NCBI GenBank assembly: GCA_030674155.1
Contig: CM060336.1
Span: forward strand, 3,652,459 to 3,672,458
Source: Stramonita haemastoma
Taxonomy: Eukaryota; Mollusca; Gastropoda; Neogastropoda; Muricidae
Direction of reading: 5' to 3'
DNA: 20,000 nucleotides
Below are positions 1-8,262 of the stretch, piece after piece (positions within the stretch are counted from its first letter, which is position 1; each line of letters opens with the position of its first letter). The notes beneath the pieces are model-generated. The model did not search any database. It was not told the origin of the DNA and saw nothing but the letters and a program-made list of their open reading frames with translations. A program made the translations under genes and the position numbers.

Positions 1-83
1 GACAGACAGACAGAACTGATTGACAGACAGACAGACTAACTGACAGAGAGACAAACAGACAGACAGACATGACAGACAGACAG
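1..83. repeat. (GACA)n microsatellite, interrupted
   Basis: Tetranucleotide GACA/CAGA copies with scattered substitutions open the window; a second shorter block lies at about 165-205. The array probably continues beyond the left edge. Each block precedes one copy of a duplicated 75-bp segment, so the array and segment appear to have been duplicated together. Confidence 0.9.
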
Positions 84-281
84 AGTGTATCAATGAAGAT
101 GCTATCAATAATACCAGCGCCTGTGGCAAAGTCTGTGACTTCTCAAAGCTGCAGATTCAGAAGACAGAGAGACAGACAGACAGACAAACAGACTGTGACA
201 GACAGAAGAGTATGGATGAGGATGCCATCAATAATACCAGCCCTTGTGGCCAAGTCTGTAACATCTCAAGGCTGCTGATTC
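84..281. repeat. Imperfect tandem duplication of a ~75-bp segment
   Basis: Segments at about 84-156 and 205-281 align along their length with roughly 80-85 percent identity by eye. Both contain a shared core reading atcaataataccagc followed by a tgtggc-aagtctgt block. They are separated by (GACA)n, so the repeated unit is about 120 bp including the array. A 69-residue reading frame runs through both copies, but this follows from the duplication and gives no recognisable protein. I cannot name the source; a fragment of a retroelement is possible. Confidence 0.75.
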
Positions 282-307
282 CAGTAGACCTTTGCTTCTG
301 TCGAGTA

Positions 308-730
308 GATGGTTACGGGTTCATTTTTTGTTGAGGGTTTCTTTCTTTCGTTCGTTCACTCTTTCTTTTTTTCTTTCTTTTTTTTCCTTTTTTCGTCACT
401 CCTTTCTTCATCGTGAGGGCAGATCCTTACAATTTTATAGTAACGGAAGTATGGACTAAATGGGGGTGCTTTAAGAGAAGAAGAAGAGAAGAAGAGAAGA
501 AAGAAAGAAGAAGAGAAGAAGAAGATGATGATGATGATGATGATGAAGTAGAGAGAAGAAGATGAGAGAAGAAGAAGAAGAAGAAGAAGAAGGAAGATGA
601 AGAAGAAGAAAGAGAGAAGAAGAAGATGAAGAAAGAAGAAGGAAGAAGAAGGAAAGAAGACAACAAGATGTAGAAGAAGAGGAAGAAAAAGGACTGCAAG
701 AGAAGAAGAAGAAGATACTAATGACACAAT
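308..730. repeat. Pyrimidine tract then (GAA)n/(GAT)n purine tract
   Basis: A T/CTTT-rich stretch (about 320-415) is followed by about 245 bp of almost pure purine GAA/GAAG/GAT repeats (476-720), with an uninterrupted (GAT)n core near 524-546. The long serine/phenylalanine/leucine reading frames on the minus strand here are products of the repeat. Confidence 0.9.
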
Positions 731-739
731 TTTTTCTTA

Positions 740-1545
740 ACAACCATCACTCAATTCTGTGAGATCTGACAGGTGGACTCCAGCGCTAGCAATGACGGCT
801 GACAGCAGAACACCAGCAGCAAGTCTCCATCCAAGATTCCTCCCCCAATCACTGCTAAAAACCTCACCACTAATGAGTGAAACGAACAGACGACAGACAA
901 TTCACACCCCCCACACTAAAGCCGCCTCCCTTCCAGGAGAGGAGGAGGAGAGACAAGGGAAACAAGCGCGAAGCGAGGAGAGGAGGAGAAGAAAGGGCCG
1001 GACCGTCAAGGGCGCGTTGAGCTGGACATAACAAGTGTCCGAGCTTTTTGTCGAGGGCCTCAGAGCTTGTGTCCACTCCGCTAGAATGGGGGCCTTCATC
1101 TGGAAGCTCCAGCCGTGTCTCTAACGTGTCGTTCATGCATCATCTGGCCGTAACATCGCACTCGGGGTCCTCTGGGCCCGTAGGTGTCCGTCTGAGCGAC
1201 TAATTGCCGCAGTAATTGGTCAGCCGTCCAGTCCCTTCTGTCCATCGTTTATCACGAGTTGATTTGGTCAGGCTGGGTGCACTCAAGAGCGTAACGGTCA
1301 TTTTGTCCACTGGCCAGTGTCTCCATTGGGGTCTGGGCTATCGTCTGCTGTTACGATGATGGACGTGTATTGATAATGATTTGGGGTGTAGGGGGTGTGT
1401 TGGGTGGGGAGGGTGTATGCGGTGACTGAGATTTTTCCTCGATGTCGGTGTTTTGTCCGAAAGGTTGTGTTGTTGTTTTTGAGGTGGGTTTGTTTCGGAA
1501 ATGGCGGGTGTGTGTGTGTTGATGGGAGATTAAATAACACGTTTT
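740..1545. other. Complex, apparently single-copy DNA without a recognisable gene
   Basis: About 800 bp of mixed composition, richer in G+C and CpG than its surroundings, with no simple repeat apart from a short GGA-rich patch near 940-1000. Reading frames of 65-117 codons exist but have biased composition and no family signature. A pair of TAATTG motifs spaced 13 bp apart (about 1200-1220) could bind homeodomain proteins, but such motifs arise by chance. I see no convincing exon. It could be a regulatory region or simply non-repetitive spacer. Confidence 0.5.
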
Positions 1546-1945
1546 CCCAGTGGGGATGCCGGGGGAGGGGGGGGGGGGGGGAGAGGGGGGGGGGGTTGTC
1601 AGTATAAATAGTAACTCCAGCTTCTGAAAATTCTGTATTAAGAATTCTCACCCTTTTATTCCTCTCTTTGTTTTTGTCTTGTTCCTCTTTTCCCCTTTGT
1701 CATCTCCTTCTTTTAGTATTTTTTGTTTATTTATGTATTTTTTTTACTCTCTTGGCCCATTCTCCTGCCTTTTCCCCCCTCGAATGACTTAAAACATTAC
1801 AGTTCTCCCCTAAGTCGAAGTCGGATATGCTGGGCCTATCTTGTCAGGCGCTTAACGGCAGCGCAAGGCATTTTCACTCATATGACAGACAACAATAGTT
1901 CCTGTCTGAGTGTTCGAAGAAGAAAAACTAACTTGTCACGAGGAA
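1546..1945 (+). repeat. Dispersed repeat, copy 1 (pair with 16396-16755)
   Basis: This segment aligns over its length with 16396-16755. Shared landmarks in order are a start near ttcccc-tggga, a block ending in gaaattctgt, cattctcctgcctttt, gctgggyctga/tctt, a cgcttaac/acttaag block followed by gcagygcra, and atgacagacaacaatagtt with tctgagygttcga. Both copies finish in a short gaagaaaa tail. The conserved end and GAA-rich tail suggest a non-autonomous retroelement or a LINE 3' untranslated region in plus orientation. I see no tRNA-like promoter in either copy. Copy 1 carries a poly-G expansion (1561-1598) absent from copy 2. Confidence 0.7.
1561..1598 (+). repeat. Poly-G tract
   Basis: A run of G residues with two interruptions inside the dispersed repeat. 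It has several runs of four or more guanines and meets the simple G-quadruplex pattern. Its length is likely to be unstable, and it is difficult to sequence accurately. Confidence 0.9.
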
Positions 1946-2109
1946 TGCTTATTAGAATCAGAAGACAAGGAGGGAAAAAAATGAAACAAGGGGGATAAAT
2001 GTTGCCTCTTTCCACTCCCACCCCCTCCAAAAAAAAGGCCTGTAATTTAGAGCCAATGATGCTTGTTGGTCGTGTCTTTGTTAACCATCCTCTTTCCACT
2101 TCTCAAAAA

Positions 2110-2502
2110 ATAGTGCGTGTTTTTATTTTGTGTTATTCTTTTATTTCGAGGATAATGGAATAAGCACTCATGTACCTTTTTTTTTTTTTTTTTTTTTACA
2201 TTTCAGTCCCCGTGTGTATGCAGTTTTGTAAATTTTATCATCTGTTCGCACCGGCACACAATGGCATACTCTTTCGAAAAACGGAACGGGTTTTTAACAT
2301 GTGCGCAAGATGTTCTGCATGCGCTTGTACACGGGACCTCGGTTTATAATTCCATCGAAGGACTTTGGGGGAGGGGGTTGGAGTCAGCACTGATATGAAC
2401 TCCAGGGGGAAATAACCCCTTAAACAGGATTCGAACCCAGGTCAGCAGATCACCAGCACAATGCGCAACGCTATAACCAGCCAGGCTATTCCGGCCCCGG
2501 GG

Positions 2503-2503
<1 letters not shown>
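2110..2503 (-). mobile_element. tRNA-derived SINE, near full length (copy A)
   Basis: Read on the minus strand, the element starts with a tRNA-like head. An A-box-like segment lies at 2470-2491 (aatagcctggctggttatag) and an excellent B box, gggttcgaatcc, at 2427-2438; together these form a type 2 RNA polymerase III promoter. A spacer, a central core at about 2250-2370 and a 3' module at about 2149-2225 (ggatgtaaaa-like, poly-A, then the agcac-tgagtgcttatt block) follow. A T-rich, (AAAT)-like tail lies at 2113-2144 on the plus strand. The central core, which contains ataaaccgaggtcccgtgt, resembles the metazoan-wide SINE core described in MetaSINEs; that assignment is from memory. Related copies are at 2620, 6184 and 14416. 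Confidence 0.85.
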
Positions 2504-2586
<83 letters not shown>

Positions 2587-2610
2587 CCGCGCGTGCGCGC
2601 GTGTGAGTGT
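2504..2610. repeat. (GT)n microsatellite with terminal CG/CA block
   Basis: About 80 bp of uninterrupted GT is followed by an alternating purine-pyrimidine block of CGCGCGT type (2585-2606). It starts immediately at the tRNA-head end of SINE copy A and ends just before the tail of copy B. Alternating CG/CA tracts favour Z-DNA. The cysteine/valine reading frames here are artefacts. Confidence 0.95.
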
Positions 2611-2619
2611 GTGATTTTT

Positions 2620-2673
2620 TTTTTTTTAATTATTATCTTTCATTTCAAGGATAATGGAATAAGCACTCATGTG

Positions 2674-2707
<34 letters not shown>

Positions 2708-2915
2708 TCCAGGCCCCTTGTGTATGCAGTTTTGTTAAGTTTGCCATCCGTTCCCACCAGCACACAATGGCTATTCTTCCGAAAAGTGGAACAGGTTTTA
2801 ACGTACGCGTAAAATGTTCTGCGTGCGTTCGTACACGGGGCCTCGGTTTATGGTCTCATCCAAAGGACTTTGGGGGAGAGTGGAGTCAGCACTGATGTAA
2901 ACTATGCGACCGGGT
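2620..2915 (-). mobile_element. tRNA-derived SINE, 5'-truncated (copy B)
   Basis: This minus-strand copy contains the same 3' module (2645-2725, with an expanded T30-like tract at about 2674-2704) and the central core to about 2900. It is very similar to copies A, C and E. Similarity stops just after the gtcagcactgatgtaaact block, so the tRNA-like head is absent; the next SINE tail begins there. The loss could reflect 5' truncation or insertion of the neighbouring element. Confidence 0.85.
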
Positions 2916-3260
2916 TTTTGTTTTATTGTTTGTTGCTGTTGTTGTTTTTTGCCCACTATGAGGGTATCCGCATTTTCTCTTTGGGGGATGTATGCTGCGA
3001 ATGTTCGTGTTGTCGTAACCCACTGAACACTCAAACGAAGGAAAGGGATCTTTAACGTGCATATTTTTATCTTCTCTTTGTGTATAGATCTAATGCACGA
3101 AAGGGATAACGTCACTGGCAGGTGGTCTGCACTTTTGATCTGGGAAATCATAAAAATCCTCACCCTTAATTCACCAGACACCAACACCAAGATCTGAACC
3201 CAGGACTTCATGGACCCAAGGCTTGAAGTCAAACAGACTTAACCACTCGGCCATAGCGTT
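2915..3260 (-). mobile_element. tRNA-derived SINE of a second family, full length
   Basis: On the minus strand the head has a near-canonical class II (Leu/Ser-like) A box, tggccgagtggttaa, at 3239-3253, and a degenerate B box, gggttcagatc, at 3191-3201. The body contains a cctgccagtgacgttatccc-like segment, a gcacgttaaagatcc block at about 3048-3062, and a gtgttcagtgggttac...cgaacatt block at about 3000-3030. It resembles abundant molluscan SINEs that I recall but cannot name with certainty. The 3' end is a (CAA)n-type tail at 2917-2950 on the plus strand. A 144-residue minus-strand frame covers the element but is not a gene. Confidence 0.85.
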
Positions 3261-3265
3261 TGTCG

Positions 3266-3330
3266 GGTGAGACTTTGAATCAAGGTCCATCGTGTGAACG
3301 CTCACAACACATCTTTGTAGAAGAAGATCC
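3266..3330 (+). mobile_element. Probable SINE core relic, plus strand
   Basis: The segment gggtgagactttgaatcaag and the following gtgaacgctcacaacacatc align by eye with the SINE core read in its sense direction (ggatgagactataaaccgag, then gtgcgaacgcacgcagaacatc). It is opposite in orientation to its neighbours and has no recognisable head or tail. The divergence suggests an old fragment, and chance similarity cannot be excluded. Confidence 0.4.
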
Positions 3331-3419
3331 CAGCGATGGCTCGAGGGCTGGATGACACGAACATACTCAGCATGCATCCGTCCACCTGGAGGAGAGGTTT
3401 TGCCAGGCTATTTCTTTAT

Positions 3420-3745
3420 ATTTTTTTTTTTATACTTTATACCACTTTATGTCACAGCAGGTTTCTCTGCGTGAAATTCGGGCTGCTCTCCCCGAGAAGA
3501 GCGCGTCGCCACAAGTGCAGCGCCTACCCATTATTTTATTTTATTTATATACAGCCCTGAGCCGCCCTGGGGACTCTAACTCCCCGATTTTTCCTCAGGG
3601 ATGGTGTCTTAACACGACACCTGTGTGCATGCTGGGTTATTTTGGTTTAAAAAAAAAATTTTTGTCATCCGCTCCTACCGGCACACAATGGTCTACTCTT
3701 CCAAAAGGTGGAACGGGGTTTTAACGTGTGTGCAAGATGATCGGC
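3420..3745 (-). mobile_element. SINE with the same core but a different 3' end (copy D)
   Basis: The minus-strand core at about 3660-3740 matches copies A-C (gcacacaatggtctactctt on the plus strand), but its 3' end differs. At 3449-3530 lies a module containing gcaggtttctctgcgtgaa, ctgctctccccgagaagagc and a gcagcgcctacccat block, familiar from molluscan SINE tails. A middle segment, gggatggtgtcttaacacga, is shared with the element at 17525-17860. The 5' head is missing beyond about 3745, where a short tandem repeat begins. Confidence 0.7.
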
Positions 3746-3748
3746 TTC

Positions 3749-3806
3749 AACTTGCCTGTGACACAGTGTGACACAGCGTTACACAGTGTGACACAACATG
3801 ACACAA
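3749..3806. repeat. Short tandem repeat, ~10-bp unit
   Basis: About five imperfect copies of a 10-bp unit containing gtgacacag lie directly at the broken 5' side of SINE copy D. The units differ by single substitutions. Confidence 0.7.
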
Positions 3807-3879
3807 ATTTTAGTGCAGCCCCCGGACTACTCAGAAACATGGGATTTTTTTTTTTAAATCCACCGACGATATTGTAGAG

Positions 3880-4080
3880 CCTTCACCTATCCCGTGGTCT
3901 AGTCCAATGTTAGGGCACCTCCTGAAGAGTTTTGCAACCAGCTTCCTCCACTCCTCAAGGTTTCCTCAAGCTTTCCGTAGTATGTGGTTGCACTCAAGGC
4001 CAGTACAGTAGTCCACTCTCTGAATGCTGTCTTTCCCATCGTCTGCTTTGATTGTATAGATCCTAGCAGAGGCGTAGAGA
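3880..4080 (-). pseudogene. Decayed C-terminal end of an RTE-like LINE polyprotein
   Basis: In fragments of different minus-strand frames this encodes pieces resembling the end of RTE-type endonuclease-reverse transcriptases: an arginine/tryptophan piece, a FREWT segment, then EEWRKLVAKLF near 3925-3960. The same ending is much clearer at 4198-4286 and, on the plus strand, at 15880-15946. Frameshifts separate the pieces. The sequence ends in ggtgaagg near 3882, the start of the (GTGAAG)n tail seen in the neighbouring fragment. It is non-functional. Confidence 0.65.
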
Positions 4081-4189
4081 AAAAAAAAGAACAGACGTGG
4101 AGCTCAACAATGAGATTGAGGACACATCAGGTAGAGAGCAGCATTCAGGAAGACATGCCAAGAATGGACCTAGGTATTCTGGTCAAACT

Positions 4190-4286
4190 GACATCTTCAC
4201 CTTCACCTTCACCTGTCCCGTAATCCCGTGGACCGTGGGGGCACAACTGAAGATTTTGAAACCAGCTTCCTGCACTCCCCACACAT
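4190..4286 (-). pseudogene. C-terminus and 3' tail of an RTE-like LINE
   Basis: One minus-strand frame reads CRKLVSKSSVVPPRSTGLRD followed by R and a stop. This is the characteristic end of the same RTE-like protein whose larger remnant is at 14878-15960, which ends EWRELVVKSSGVSPRSSD. The stop overlaps a short (GTGAAG)n tail at 4190-4215. Only about 75 bp of coding end are present, so the insertion was extremely 5'-truncated or was later cut by the adjoining LINE. Confidence 0.75.
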
Positions 4287-4685
4287 CACACAGGTATAAA
4301 TACACATCGATCTGGAATGACCTCCCTCTCTCTCTTCCACCAAAAGCCTACTCGTGACACTTTAAAATCCAACCTCAAGACGTATTTATTTCAAACCTGA
4401 GATTTTCTCCCCTCCCCTTTTCATCTCCCATCTGTCCCTGCCTTTAACATGTTAAATCCCCATCACCCTGCCAAAGTGTGAGACCTTTGTGTGTGTACAT
4501 TCAAATTAAAAAAACAACAGCTATTAATTGTTATTGGTTGCTTGTGTAAAGAATAGGTTAAACGCAAGCGCTTTAATTTGTTTTGCAAGATATTGCGCTA
4601 TATTGATTTTATCTTGTATTATTATTGTTAGATATCCCATTATTAATATCATTTTTTATTATAGATAAATAGTTAACAGATCCGA
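4287..4685 (+). mobile_element. 3' end of a CR1-like LINE with ATT-rich tail
   Basis: A plus-strand frame gives IWNDLPLSLPPKAYS (about 4310-4357), then, after a +1/-2 shift, PTRDTLKSNLKTYLFQT to a stop at 4398-4400. The pattern WNxLPxxL...FKxxLKTxLF is typical of the C-terminus of CR1/L2-type reverse transcriptase ORFs. The following 3' UTR contains aacgcaagcgctttaattt and a gcgctatattgat block, as in many lophotrochozoan LINE tails, and leads into the AAT repeats. The element is heavily 5'-truncated and frameshifted. Clade assignment is by memory. Confidence 0.75.
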
Positions 4686-4700
4686 ATAATAATAATAATA

Positions 4701-4741
<41 letters not shown>

Positions 4742-4791
4742 TAATAATAATAATAATAAATGATGATAATAATGATGATAATAATGATAAT

Positions 4792-4823
<32 letters not shown>

Positions 4824-4935
4824 TATTATCATTATTATTATTATTATTGTTGTTGTTGTTATTATTATTACAAATATATAGTTAAAAGATCTCATTATTA
4901 ATAATATTAGTATCATCATTATAAACATAATATAG
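4686..4935. repeat. (AAT)n / (ATC)n / (ATT)n compound microsatellite
   Basis: AAT repeats (4686-4778) change to GAT/ATC (to about 4822) and then ATT (to about 4870), with decayed repeats to 4935. It begins where the LINE 3' UTR ends, so it probably expanded from the LINE tail. The isoleucine/tyrosine reading frame is an artefact. Confidence 0.9.
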
Positions 4936-5613
4936 TTAAGAGAGCCAGGGAAAAGAAGAATCAGAAGTGGACCTAAAAAAAAGGGGGTTCCCCCACCATT
5001 CCGAAGTTGTATACGGCAGCCTTACCTTGTTGATCGTTAAAGTAACCAATTCCTATAACGACTGCCGAATGAAAAGCTACAGTGCTTTTGCTGTTGGGGT
5101 ATGCCATAAGGCGCTCTTTGTTATAGCTTTATGTGGTAGGTAAGTAAACTGTAGTTGTGGGTTTTTTGGTGTGGTTTTTTTTAGGGGGGTAAACGTCGTT
5201 GTAAATTTAATCACAATCATATTCATTCGCTAATTTAGGCCTAATCGCTGTTTTTTTTTAATTCAAACTTTAATTTGAAGAGCGGTAATCAAAAGATGAC
5301 CAATCTATTCTTTCTTTCTTTCTTTTAATTTTTTTTTTAGAAATGTTTTTGAAATGTCTCTTAAACAATATCCGTTTCTTTTAGTTAAACATAGTTTTAA
5401 TCATTGGAAGTTTGTTTTTCGTTGTTTCCTGGAATTTCTGTGGGGCTTTTTGTTTGTTTGTTTTTTTTGTTTGTTTTTAGATAATAAAGTATTTTGAATT
5501 GGGATTTGAATTTCTTTTTTAAATCGTACTGATGTGACACTCCACACAACTCACTAAACATGCGCATTTATGATATATTATTTTCATTTTTTTCTCATCC
5601 ATCTGATCAAAAT
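4936..5613. other. AT-rich DNA, no gene recognised
   Basis: About 680 bp with T-rich runs and short CTTT and TTTG repeats (5308-5325, 5451-5480). The stretch 4985-5115 is more complex. No reading frame of note, promoter or RNA structure could be supported. Confidence 0.6.
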
Positions 5614-5800
5614 CTATTTATACATAAATGTTGGAGTCACACTGTGTAAAGTAAGTGGTAGGGAGAGCTCTCCTACGAATTTGTGACGCTTCTGGCGAAG
5701 GGAGGTAAGTGTGATGACACCCAGTTGTTTCCCTTCCATTGCTGTCCACTGGTCTGGAATATCGCTTTGCAGCTGACCAGTTGACCGTGTGTGACAGTAG
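5614..5800. other. Complex segment abutting a microsatellite, possibly a dispersed repeat
   Basis: About 190 bp of balanced sequence. Minus-strand translation gives a plausible-looking stretch (DIPDQWTAMEGKQLGVIT near 5700-5760) joined to the arginine/glutamate frame of the adjoining array. Conceptual translations like this recur in my memory of molluscan predicted proteins, which suggests a dispersed repeat rather than an exon. There is no second copy in the window. Confidence 0.35.
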
Positions 5801-5802
5801 AG

Positions 5803-5805
5803 TTC

Positions 5806-5872
<67 letters not shown>

Positions 5873-5950
5873 GTGTCTCTCTGTCTCTCTGTTTCCCTCT
5901 CTCTGTCTGCTGCCTTCTGTCTTACCCCCCCCCCCTCTCTCCTTCTCTGT

Positions 5951-6039
<89 letters not shown>

Positions 6040-6120
6040 CATCCACCCACTTCTGCTCCCACCCCTTCCCTTTGATCTCCACCCTCCCTCCCCTCCCCCT
6101 CCACACCCATCTTCCACCTC
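5803..6120. repeat. (CTGT)n then (CT)n compound microsatellite
   Basis: About 15 CTGT units (5803-5862) are followed by mixed CTCTGT, and then an almost pure CT tract at about 5950-6048. A C-rich pyrimidine stretch continues to 6120. The long pure polypyrimidine run could adopt triplex (H-DNA) structure. All reading frames of 60-180 codons here are repeat artefacts. Confidence 0.95.
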
Positions 6121-6183
6121 AAGCTTCTTTCTTGTTTTGTTGTTAGGAATGTTCGTCACGACCGAGGGGGAATGAAATGGAAT

Positions 6184-6186
6184 AGG

Positions 6187-6217
<31 letters not shown>

Positions 6218-6440
6218 TAATGAGGATAACGGGATAAGCATCCATGTGCTTTTTTACATCCATTCCCCGTGTTTATGCAGTTTTTTAAAGCTTGTCATCT
6301 GTTCCCACCGGCACACAATGGTCTACTCTTACGAAAAGCGAAACAGGATTTAACCTGTGCGCAAAGATGTTCTGCGTGCGTTCGCACATGGGGCCTCGGT
6401 TTATAGTTTCATCCGAAGGATTGAATGAGTCAGTACACCA
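6184..6440 (-). mobile_element. tRNA-derived SINE, 5'-truncated (copy C)
   Basis: On the minus strand this copy contains the core (about 6290-6425) and the 3' module (6215-6285). It ends in a clean (AAAT)n tail, seen as ATTT repeats at 6187-6216. It is close to copies A, B and E. Similarity stops near 6430, before the tRNA-like head, as expected from incomplete reverse transcription. Confidence 0.85.
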
Positions 6441-6890
6441 GACATTAGAGCAACCAAAAACACAGCAATGTATTGATCAGTGAATACTAAAGAATGCATT
6501 TATTGTCCATGAACTAGAGACTGCAAGGACACATCATACAATCTGGATGGAGAACCGAAAGAACTGGAAGAGAAAAGACAAACATCACTTGCGAAAAAAG
6601 TAGTAGTAGTGTTTCATTACGATGCTCCTTTTTTTGAATATTCATTTTGGTGTATTTGATATTGTTGATCAATATTATAAAGACACAAACCCCCCCAACA
6701 AATTTTAGCCTATCATTATAACAAAAAATAGGAATGTTCGTCAGTTAGATACATATTGCATGCAGATCTGTTTGATAACTATCAGGTCTTCAATTGTTAT
6801 TACAACATGTAGACCTACATTATATGTATATTTTTTTAGCACAATATAAAATTTATCAAGCTTGTTTTGTTGTTGCTGTGTTGTTGATTT
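6441..6890. other. AT-rich DNA, no gene recognised
   Basis: About 450 bp flanking SINE copy C, with a short (AGT) run near 6599-6610. No coding signal, RNA gene or second copy is visible. Confidence 0.6.
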
Positions 6891-6897
6891 TTTTTGT

Positions 6898-6899
6898 TT

Positions 6900-6979
<80 letters not shown>

Positions 6980-7050
6980 CACGCGCGCGCGCGCGCGGAT
7001 GCACGTGCGTAAGCACTCAACGCCCCACACACATGCATGCACGCGCACAC
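6898..7050. repeat. (CA)n with (CG)n block
   Basis: About 80 bp of CA lead directly into a CG run (6980-6998) and then a CA/CG/TGCA-rich stretch to about 7050. The whole is alternating purine-pyrimidine and favours Z-DNA. The cysteine/valine and threonine/histidine frames are artefacts. Confidence 0.95.
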
Positions 7051-7708
7051 ATGTTATATATATATTTATATAGATCTATACATTTTTTTCCTTTTTTTAA
7101 CGACAAAGAGCGGTGAAGGAAAACAAGTGCAGGTAACCATTACAACTCCTTCATCATCGCAAGAATGCTTCCAATGATTTGAAATACAAAAATTCAAAAA
7201 AAAGAAGAAAAAAACCGCTTGAGATGTAACATTTTGGTGACAGTATTAGAGGCCTTTTGCAGTAAGAATCATTTGATATCATATATATAATATAATAACA
7301 ACCCATGGTATGTGAAGAAGAAATTTCCAAATTTTGTATGCAAAAGAACAAAAACTTGCTGTATTCCTCAGAGAGAAAAAGAAACTATCAGAGAATAAAA
7401 GTTCCATGTTTGTATGAGAAGAAAACAAAAAAAACAAAAAAGAATTTCACCCTGAAAGAAAAAAAAAGTATCTACGTTCCTGTGTAAATTTGTCTCATAA
7501 AGTAATCGCCATGATCATGATTATAAAAAAAGTAATATTCTCTTTTTCTTTGCCTAGAACAACCCCCCCCCCCTAATCAGTTTTGTATTTAAAGAAGAAA
7601 AGCATCATTTTGTATGTGAAAGCAAAGTGACACAATTTGTAGTGAGGAGAAAAAAATCATATGTCTTGTTAAAGACAAACAAAAAGTCCTCAGATTTTTG
7701 TGGATTAT
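7051..7708. other. AT-rich DNA, no gene recognised
   Basis: About 650 bp of A-rich and AT-rich sequence with short poly-A and poly-C runs (7562-7573). No exon-like frame or repeat family is identified. Confidence 0.6.
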
Positions 7709-7890
<182 letters not shown>

Positions 7891-8006
7891 GCAATCACGC
7901 ACACAGACATACTCTTCTATGTGGAGAAAAAAAGGAGTGGGGTGGAGGAGACAATGTTGTAGATAGGTAAATGTAGGAAAGGAATGAAAGATACCCAAAC
8001 AATATT

Positions 8007-8048
8007 TTTCCATGAACAAACTCTCTATTTTCCATGAACAAACTCTCT
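8007..8048. repeat. Two-copy direct repeat, 22-bp period
   Basis: The 20-mer tttccatgaacaaactctct occurs at 8007-8026 and again at 8029-8048. CT-rich sequence follows to about 8110. It probably arose by slippage or local duplication. Confidence 0.9.
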
Positions 8049-8164
8049 CTTTTCTCTTCTCTTTCTCTCTGTTTTTTTTTTGTCTCTCTCTCTCTCTGTC
8101 TCTCTCTTCTTTATGTTGTTTGGTACTGCGAATAGTTTTATTGTTTAGTATTTTTTTATCTTGA

Positions 8165-8262
8165 TGTTATCCCTGGAAAGGGCGGGGACTGGATGTAAAA
8201 AACACACGAGTGCTTATCTATTATTCTCGAATAAAAGAATTTGCCTTGCCTTGCCTTGTCTC
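8165..8262 (+). mobile_element. 3' end of a LINE or SINE with (TTGCC)n tail
   Basis: The stretch ggactggatgtaaaaaacac with gagtgcttat and attctcgaataaaa matches, in sense orientation, the 3' module of SINE copies A, B, C and E. After the conserved end comes a short (CCTTG)n tail and a CT-rich tract. No SINE core precedes it, so it could be a severely truncated SINE or the 3' end of the LINE that shares this tail. Confidence 0.7.

Noticed and set aside
2420..2495. Possible tRNA gene on the minus strand
   Set aside because: A and B boxes are present, but the sequence continues into a SINE core and does not fold into a full cloverleaf with paired acceptor ends.
2798..3232. 144-codon minus-strand frame
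   Set aside because: Lies over the second-family SINE, including its promoter boxes, and the end of copy B; no protein signature.
3185..3260. Possible Leu/Ser tRNA gene on the minus strand
   Set aside because: Good A box, but the B box is degenerate and the sequence is the head of a SINE body.
5614..6159. 181-codon minus-strand frame, Arg/Glu-rich then more ordinary
   Set aside because: Two thirds is CT/CTGT repeat read in frame; the rest is not recognised and has no independent coding support.
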